NCBI GenBank assembly: GCA_012735355.1
Contig: JAAYHP010000180.1
Location: 1-8,965 of the forward strand
Origin: Lysinibacillus sp.
GTDB lineage: Bacteria; Bacillota; Bacilli; Bacillales_A; Planococcaceae
Reading direction: 5' to 3'
Length of the DNA: 8,965 nt
Numbering within the stretch: position 1 is the stretch's first letter; every line of letters begins with the position of its first letter. Of the stretch, positions 5,662 through 8,965 are shown in pieces. The notes beneath the pieces are model-generated. The model saw nothing but the letters and a program-made list of their open reading frames with translations, was not told the origin of the DNA and made no database searches. The translations under genes were made by a program, and so were the position numbers.

Positions 5662-6708
5662 ATGCAGAAAGAATTGAGTAAAACATCAAAAAAGAAAATC
5701 GCTTTTATTGTTGAGTACAACAGTATAAAAGGTTACTATCCCTTTGAAAGAGCAAGCGTATTGGCAAAACTTTTGCAAAAAGAAGAGGACGTAACTGTTT
5801 TTTTAAAAAATGCTAATGATGAAACTATTGAAATTTTTACAGATGCACAACTATCTCCAATAATATTCGATCATGTAAACGAACTAAAAAAACAACTCGA
5901 AACATTACATCCAGATTTAATTGTACAAGATGGTAAGGATTCTCCCATTGAACATATAGAAATGATAAGACCTTTTTGTAAAACTTTAGTACTGTTTGAT
6001 GACTTTGGTGAAGGTGCAGAACTGGCCGATTGCAATATCATTTCTTTAATGGAAGAGCCTAGAGAAAATACGGCTCAAAATATTCTTGCAGGTAGTTTCG
6101 CCTTTGCCGTAACAGACACGCTAAAATCCATTGCAGAATCAAGAGTCTCCAACGAATTATCCAATCCACCACACATCGTTGTTGCGTATGAAGATGGGGA
6201 CGTCAACAACTTGACATACCGCACATTACGCCACTTAACTCACCTACAAATCCCACTAAAAGTGACAATAGCCATTGATCGTGAATACAAACATTCTGTT
6301 GGCGACTTACAAATGATGGTATTAAGCCGTAGAAATACGAAAGTATTTAAAGATGATAAGCCTCTAGAAAAACTTTTACCAGAAGCAGATATTGTTATTT
6401 GTAACGGAAATTATACACCTTATAAAGTTGCCACAGTCGGTATCCCTTGCATCGTAGCAGCACAAAACGAACGAGAATTGAACAATATATTCCCACGGGA
6501 AAATAACGGTTTTATTAATTTAGGATTAGGTCGGAAAATGAAACAATCCAATATTCAAAATGCTGTGATGGAATTGTTGCTTCATGAGGCAAGAAGAGAG
6601 CGAGCTGTCCGCAAACAAATTCAATTAGAAATTCAAGATAATAACGACGTTTTAAAATCCCTTTTATTAGATTTTGCTTACGAACGGCATAATATGGTTT
6701 CCTTATAA
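5662..6708 (+). CDS. Divergent PseG/SpsG-like GT-B fold protein
   Basis: A 348-residue soluble protein with two Rossmann-like halves, as in PseG (a nucleotide-sugar hydrolase of pseudaminic acid synthesis) and SpsG (spore coat polysaccharide). Family-like blocks are seen in order: an N-terminal strand KIAFIVEYN 12-20; DLIVQDGKDSP 85-95 where PseG has D-lIVD; LVLFDDFGEGAELADCNII 109-127; VVAYEDGDVNNLTYRTLRHL 173-192 where PseG has the GG-D-xN-T stretch; and EADIVICNGNYTPYKVATVGIPCIVAAQ 241-268, matching the ADLAISAGGxTxYELAxLGxP sugar-nucleotide site. The PseG N-terminal GxGHxxR motif with its essential His is replaced by KGYYPFER (23-30). Hydrolase activity is therefore doubtful, and a binding or altered glycosyl-transfer role is possible. 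No pse or sps partner genes are in view. Start ATG with AAAGGA 9 bases upstream. Its own terminator follows. Confidence 0.6.
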   Translation: MQKELSKTSKKKIAFIVEYNSIKGYYPFERASVLAKLLQKEEDVTVFLKNANDETIEIFTDAQLSPIIFDHVNELKKQLETLHPDLIVQDGKDSPIEHIEMIRPFCKTLVLFDDFGEGAELADCNIISLMEEPRENTAQNILAGSFAFAVTDTLKSIAESRVSNELSNPPHIVVAYEDGDVNNLTYRTLRHLTHLQIPLKVTIAIDREYKHSVGDLQMMVLSRRNTKVFKDDKPLEKLLPEADIVICNGNYTPYKVATVGIPCIVAAQNERELNNIFPRENNGFINLGLGRKMKQSNIQNAVMELLLHEARRERAVRKQIQLEIQDNNDVLKSLLLDFAYERHNMVSL

Positions 6709-6742
6709 TAATCATTTTCTCTATTTTTATATTTTCACTCCT

Positions 6743-6776
6743 CAGCCGATTAAAAAGTAAAATCGGCTGTTTTTTT
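6743..6776 (+). terminator. Rho-independent terminator of the PseG/SpsG-like gene
   Basis: CAGCCGATT (6743-6751) / AATCGGCTG (6761-6769), a perfect 9-bp stem with a 9-base A-rich loop, followed by seven T. Strong. It separates this gene from the receiver/CheX pair. Confidence 0.92.
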
Positions 6777-6833
6777 ATATCTAAGTAGTGGGACAAAAAA
6801 TTCAGTAAAATTTCGAAAAATCTTTTGGCAATT

Positions 6834-6849
6834 TAGAGAAATTTTTCTA
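6834..6849. promoter_or_regulatory. Near-perfect 16-bp palindrome upstream of the receiver gene
   Basis: TAGAGAAATTTTTCTA is symmetric apart from one G/T position. It is 54 bp upstream of the receiver ATG. Possible -10 boxes TACTAT (6859-6864) and TATTAA (6862-6867) follow, but neither has an acceptable -35, so the promoter of the pair is unresolved. It may be an operator; no regulator is recognised. Confidence 0.3.
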
Positions 6850-6902
6850 GGCATGTAGTACTATTAAATATGAAGAGTGATTTAAAAAAGGAGCTGATAG
6901 TC

Positions 6903-7277
6903 ATGGAAAATCATTTAACAGTCCTCATTTGTGACGATTCTCTTCTAATTCGTAAAAAATTAAGAGAGACGATGGAAAAATTAAAATTTAAAGAGATTTA
7001 CGAAGCGGAAAATGGTGTTGCTGCTATCGAACAAGTGAAACAGCATAACCCCGATATTGTATTTTTAGACATTGTCATGCCTGATAAAGACGGAATTGAG
7101 GCTTTAAAAGGTATTAAAGAAGTAAACCCTGATATAAAAGTAATTATGGTTTCTTCAGTTGGGACAAGCAATAAATTAAAAGAAGCCCTTGAAAATGGTG
7201 CTCACGATTTCGTTCAAAAACCGATTAACTTCGAAACTATTACAAAGATTGTAGAGAACATTTTAAAGGAGGGTTAA
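6903..7277 (+). CDS. Stand-alone CheY-like response regulator receiver
   Basis: A 124-residue single-domain receiver with no output domain, like CheY; it acts in the cytosol through its phosphorylated form. The full active site is present: acidic pair D11-D12, phospho-acceptor D56 in FLDIVMPDKDG, switch Ser84 (VSS), aromatic F103 and Lys106 in QKPI. The SSVGTSNKLKEALENGAHDF stretch is like CheY and the CheB receiver. The start is ATG at 6903, with AAGGAG about 9 bases upstream. An in-frame ATG at 6870 would add 11 residues but has no ribosome site. The next gene starts 3 bases after the stop and encodes a CheX-type domain, so this receiver is probably its dephosphorylation substrate. No kinase is in the window. 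Whether it acts on the flagellar switch is unknown, so cheY is not assigned. Confidence 0.88.
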   Translation: MENHLTVLICDDSLLIRKKLRETMEKLKFKEIYEAENGVAAIEQVKQHNPDIVFLDIVMPDKDGIEALKGIKEVNPDIKVIMVSSVGTSNKLKEALENGAHDFVQKPINFETITKIVENILKEG

Positions 7278-7280
7278 TTT

Positions 7281-8171
7281 ATGTTTAGCCAATATTTCGG
7301 ACATTATTTATTAAACCGTGGCTTAATCACAAATACTCAACTTCAAGATGCACTAGAGTACCAAGAAACTGTACATGTAAAATTCGGTGTTATCGCAGTT
7401 GACAAAGGCTTTATGACTTCTGCTCAAGTCGATGAAGTCCACGAAAAACAAAAGCAAATGGACAAGCGTTTCGGTGAAATTGCGGTAGAGCTTGGATATT
7501 TAACTGAAAATCAAGTAGAAGAACTCATCTCCCATCAAAAACAAGGCTATTTATATTTGGCACAAGCCCTTGTTGACCGCGGTTATATGACGATGGACCA
7601 ATTTAGCTCTGCATTAAATGACTACAAAAAGGAATATAGCCTTTCAGATAGTGAGTTTGAAGCAATTCGCAGCGGTAGTATCGAAACTTTAGTTGAACAT
7701 ATTTTAACTGCAGATAATGAAGAAATCCGAGAAAAACTCGGAAACTATATTTCTTTATTTGCGAAAAATATGATACGCTTCATCGACCGTCAAGCTTTAT
7801 TGGAAATTGGGGATAAAGTGAATGAAACAAAATGGTTAGTTAGTCAACAAATTGAAGGCGCTTCCCCACTATTTACTGCCCTAGCCATTGACGATGAAGC
7901 TTTACTATATGTAGCATCAAAATATGCGGAAGAAGAAATTGCGGAAGTGGATGAGCTGGCGAAAGATGCCATCAGCGAATTTTTAAACTTACATAACGGC
8001 ATTTACTTAGTGAACATGTCTAACTGGGGTACTGAATTGACAATGAACCCGCAACATCTCAAAGAAAACGCAAAAGTTACTGGAGATATTTTACCGATTA
8101 CAGTAAAAACACAAAACGGATCATTCCAACTTCTTCTTTCTGCTAATCCTGCAATGGTTAAAGTTGAATAA
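7281..8171 (+). CDS. MshEN-repeat and CheX-like phosphatase fusion protein
   Basis: A 296-residue cytosolic protein. Residues 5-115 are four tandem 24-residue motifs starting at 5, 34, 63 and 92, each followed by a 5-residue spacer (exact 29-residue period). The pattern is aromatic/basic-F-G-x3-V-x2-G-hydrophobic2-T-x2-Q-hydrophobic, ending in Gln (Q28, Q57, Q86; Y115 in the fourth). This is the layout of the cyclic-di-GMP-binding MshEN domain of GspE/PilB-type ATPases. Residues 116-165 are a helical linker. Residues 166-296 resemble CheX/CheC phosphatases, with the catalytic ExxN as E233-x-x-N236 (SEFLNLHNG) and a conserved Gly before the last strands. CheX enzymes dephosphorylate CheY-P. 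AAAGGAGGG lies inside the end of the receiver gene, 7 bases before the ATG, so translation is coupled. Ligand binding is inferred. The leading Arg of the MshEN motif is kept only in motif 3 (R63), and motif 4 is the most degenerate. Confidence 0.75.
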   Translation: MFSQYFGHYLLNRGLITNTQLQDALEYQETVHVKFGVIAVDKGFMTSAQVDEVHEKQKQMDKRFGEIAVELGYLTENQVEELISHQKQGYLYLAQALVDRGYMTMDQFSSALNDYKKEYSLSDSEFEAIRSGSIETLVEHILTADNEEIREKLGNYISLFAKNMIRFIDRQALLEIGDKVNETKWLVSQQIEGASPLFTALAIDDEALLYVASKYAEEEIAEVDELAKDAISEFLNLHNGIYLVNMSNWGTELTMNPQHLKENAKVTGDILPITVKTQNGSFQLLLSANPAMVKVE

Positions 8172-8185
8172 TTCTTTCGTTAAAG

Positions 8186-8218
8186 ATTCAATGGCTCACT
8201 GTGGCCATTGAATTTTTT
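8186..8218 (+). terminator. Rho-independent terminator of the receiver/CheX operon
   Basis: ATTCAATGGC (8186-8195) / GCCATTGAAT (8204-8213), a perfect 10-bp stem with an 8-base loop and a T run. It sits 15 bp after the stop and ends the two-gene unit. Confidence 0.92.
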
Positions 8219-8257
8219 CATTTAATTTCTTTCGTTATATTCACTTCTATCTTGTTT

Positions 8258-8288
8258 TTGTCAATTTCTTATAAGATTGAAATATGAT
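8258..8288 (+). promoter_or_regulatory. Possible promoter of the small coiled-coil gene
   Basis: TTGTCA (8258-8263) and TATGAT (8283-8288) are each 5 of 6 matches, but the spacer is 19 bp, longer than ideal. An overlapping TACTAT at 8288-8293 is another -10 candidate without a -35. Confidence 0.4.
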
Positions 8289-8329
8289 ACTATGATTGTA
8301 ATGAACACAATAAGACGGGAGCGTTACTA

Positions 8330-8515
8330 ATGCTTACAAAAAAAGAAATTGAACAGAAAATTGCAGAAATCAAGATGGACTATGTGAATCTGCAAGGCGA
8401 TATTGAAAAGCTTGAAAATACAGGTCATATCGATTCTGTTATGCAAGCGGAAGAACGACTTGCACGTATGGAACAACAACTGGCAGAATTGAACAAAAAA
8501 CTCGCGGAAATGTAA
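8330..8515 (+). CDS. SE1832-type small coiled-coil protein
   Basis: A 61-residue, highly charged protein made of two helices joined at NTGHIDS (30-36), probably a coiled-coil hairpin. Helix 1 contains KMDYVNLQGDIEKLE and helix 2 ARMEQQLAELNKKLAE, both with heptad spacing of Leu/Met/Ile. There is no signal peptide or membrane segment. It resembles the uncharacterised SE1832 family of short Bacilli proteins, from memory of the MDYxxLQGDxEKLExTGH core. The role is unknown. It is a real gene: GGGAG lies 10-11 bases before the ATG, a promoter-like region precedes it, and a strong terminator overlaps the end of the frame. It stands alone between the receiver/CheX operon and the Spx-like gene. Confidence 0.78.
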   Translation: MLTKKEIEQKIAEIKMDYVNLQGDIEKLENTGHIDSVMQAEERLARMEQQLAELNKKLAEM

Positions 8516-8535
8516 ACCCGCGAGTTTTTATTTTT
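8499..8535 (+). terminator. Terminator overlapping the end of the coiled-coil gene
   Basis: AACTCGCGG (8499-8507) pairs with CCGCGAGTT (8518-8526) around a 10-base loop, followed by TTTATTTTT. The left arm is the coding sequence for the last residues and the stop codon is in the loop. The stem is GC-rich against an AT-rich background. Confidence 0.88.
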
Positions 8536-8615
8536 CGTTGTTGAGAACTTATAATTTCTTCAAAAAAATTGAAACTTTTATTTACAAAAAAACGTATATA
8601 TTATTAGAAAAATGG

Positions 8616-8654
8616 TTATTCATTATTAATAGCTCAATAAAAAAATTATTCATT
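8616..8654 (+). repeat. 9-bp direct repeat upstream of the Spx-like promoter
   Basis: TTATTCATT occurs at 8616-8624 and 8646-8654, a 30-bp period. The second copy runs into the -35 box. It lies in AT-rich DNA, so chance is possible; it could also be an activator or upstream-element pair. Confidence 0.3.
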
Positions 8655-8681
8655 GACTTATAATTATCTTACTGATAAGAT
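8653..8681 (+). promoter_or_regulatory. Promoter of the Spx-like gene
   Basis: TTGACT (8653-8658, 5 of 6) and TAAGAT (8676-8681, 4 of 6) with an ideal 17-bp spacer. The -10 is part of the right arm of the first palindrome. The predicted start near 8688 gives a leader of about 55 bases that contains the second palindrome. Confidence 0.65.
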
Positions 8682-8687
8682 AATTAT
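8660..8687. promoter_or_regulatory. Operator 1, palindrome in the Spx-like promoter
   Basis: ATAATTATCTTA-CTGA-TAAGATAATTAT is a perfect 12-bp inverted repeat with a 4-base centre. It covers most of the promoter spacer and the whole -10, so a bound protein would exclude RNA polymerase. It shares the core ATCTTA-N4-TAAGAT with operator 2. The shape fits a dimeric winged-helix (MarR-like) or TetR-type repressor; the actual regulator is not identified. Confidence 0.7.
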
Positions 8688-8694
8688 GTTAATC

Positions 8695-8716
8695 AATATC
8701 TTACAAATAAGATATT
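8695..8716. promoter_or_regulatory. Operator 2, second palindrome in the Spx-like leader
   Basis: AATATCTTA-CAAA-TAAGATATT is a perfect 9-bp inverted repeat with a 4-base centre and the same ATCTTA/TAAGAT core as operator 1. The centres are 32 bp apart, about three helical turns, so two dimers would sit on the same DNA face. Confidence 0.68.
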
Positions 8717-8742
8717 CCGAAACAATTGGAGGCGATATATGT

Positions 8743-8965
8743 ATGACAGTCACAATTTATACCCAATCAAGCTGTTCATCTTCACGAAAAGCTATTAAAT
8801 GGTTAAAAGAAAATAACATTCCATATATTGAAAAACGAATTACTTCCCAACCTTTAACACTTTCAGAATTCAAGAATATCCTTCGAATGACGGAAGATGG
8901 TACAGATGAAATCATCGCTACAAATTCAAATGATTTTAAAAACTTAAATGTCGACATTGACCAAC
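8743..8965 (+). CDS. Spx/ArsC-family regulator with CxxS, N-terminal part
   Basis: The first 74 residues of a protein very close to Spx, which binds the RNA polymerase alpha C-terminal domain and redirects transcription under thiol/oxidative stress. The thioredoxin-like start TVTIYTQSSC leads to Cys11. Where Spx has CxxC, this protein has C11-S-S-S14, so the intramolecular disulfide switch is absent. The alpha-contact region ILRMTEDGTDEII is kept, including G53, equivalent to Gly52 of B. subtilis Spx. SxxFKNLNV follows as in Spx and MgsR. The frame is open to the window end. The start is ATG at 8743, 10 bases after GGAGG (8728-8732). An out-of-frame ATG at 8739 overlaps it. It has its own promoter with two palindromic operators. 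It is probably a paralogue of the main Spx, not spx itself. An ArsC-type reductase is less likely given the TEDGTDE block. Confidence 0.87.
   Translation, partial: MTVTIYTQSSCSSSRKAIKWLKENNIPYIEKRITSQPLTLSEFKNILRMTEDGTDEIIATNSNDFKNLNVDIDQ

Noticed and set aside
6515..6796. Minus-strand open frame of 93 codons
   Set aside because: It runs through the terminator and antisense to the PseG/SpsG-like gene; no domain and no ribosome site of note.
6806..6834. Sigma-D (motility) promoter for the receiver/CheX pair
   Set aside because: TAAA is followed after 17 bp by GGCAATTT, which matches the GCCGATAT box at only 5 of 8 positions and at a wrong spacing.
8656..8687. PerR or Fur box in the Spx-like promoter
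   Set aside because: TTATAATTAT resembles half of a PerR box, but the observed symmetry is centred on CTGA with a 4-base gap, not the 7-1-7 layout of Fur/PerR sites.
8757..8957. Minus-strand open frame of 66 codons
   Set aside because: It is the antisense shadow of the Spx-like gene, which matches its family along its visible length.
1..8965. CRISPR array, tRNA/rRNA genes, insertion sequences or prophage parts
   Set aside because: No regularly spaced repeats, cloverleaf-like sequences, transposase motifs or long terminal inverted repeats were seen.

Overview
The window looks like AT-rich Gram-positive DNA from the class Bacilli, most likely Bacillaceae or a relative such as the Lysinibacillus/Ureibacillus group. 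The basis is strong GGAGG-type ribosome binding sites, sigma-A-like promoters, frequent Rho-independent terminators, a CcpA-type cre site, a CsoR-CopZ-CopA copper operon in the Bacillus gene order, and an Spx-family gene. The genus is an inference.

Layout. (1) 1-386, minus: N-terminal part of DNA topoisomerase III (topB), cut by the window edge. (2) 456-1333, plus: a single-gene unit for an SDR dehydrogenase with promoter, a near-consensus cre site over the start of transcription, and a terminator. (3) 4627 down to 1441, minus: the copper operon csoR-copZ-copA. Its promoter carries a palindromic operator in the spacer. A second copy of the same palindrome and an 11-bp hairpin lie between copZ and copA. 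(4) 4731-5285, minus: an NAD(P)H-dependent FMN reductase-like flavoprotein. (5) 5662-6708, plus: a divergent PseG/SpsG-like protein that lacks the family's catalytic His motif. (6) 6903-8171, plus: a translationally coupled pair, a stand-alone CheY-like receiver followed by a protein that joins four 24-residue MshEN-type motifs (exact 29-residue period) to a CheX-like phosphatase domain. (7) 8330-8515, plus: a 61-residue coiled-coil protein of SE1832 type. (8) 8653-8965, plus: an Spx-family regulator with CxxS instead of CxxC, behind two tandem copies of an ATCTTA-N4-TAAGAT palindrome. It runs off the window.

How the genes work together. CsoR, CopZ and CopA form a copper sensing, chaperone and export circuit. 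The receiver and the MshEN-CheX protein probably act as substrate and phosphatase, with the MshEN part a candidate cyclic-di-GMP input. This pair is the best candidate for a little-described system here. The other genes are separated by terminators and look like independent units. Two regulators have changed sensory residues: CsoR has Phe where the first copper-ligand Cys normally sits, and the Spx-like protein has lost the second Cys of its redox switch. Start codons were chosen from ribosome binding sites, which shortens copA, the flavoprotein and the receiver relative to their longest open frames and moves csoR to a TTG start.
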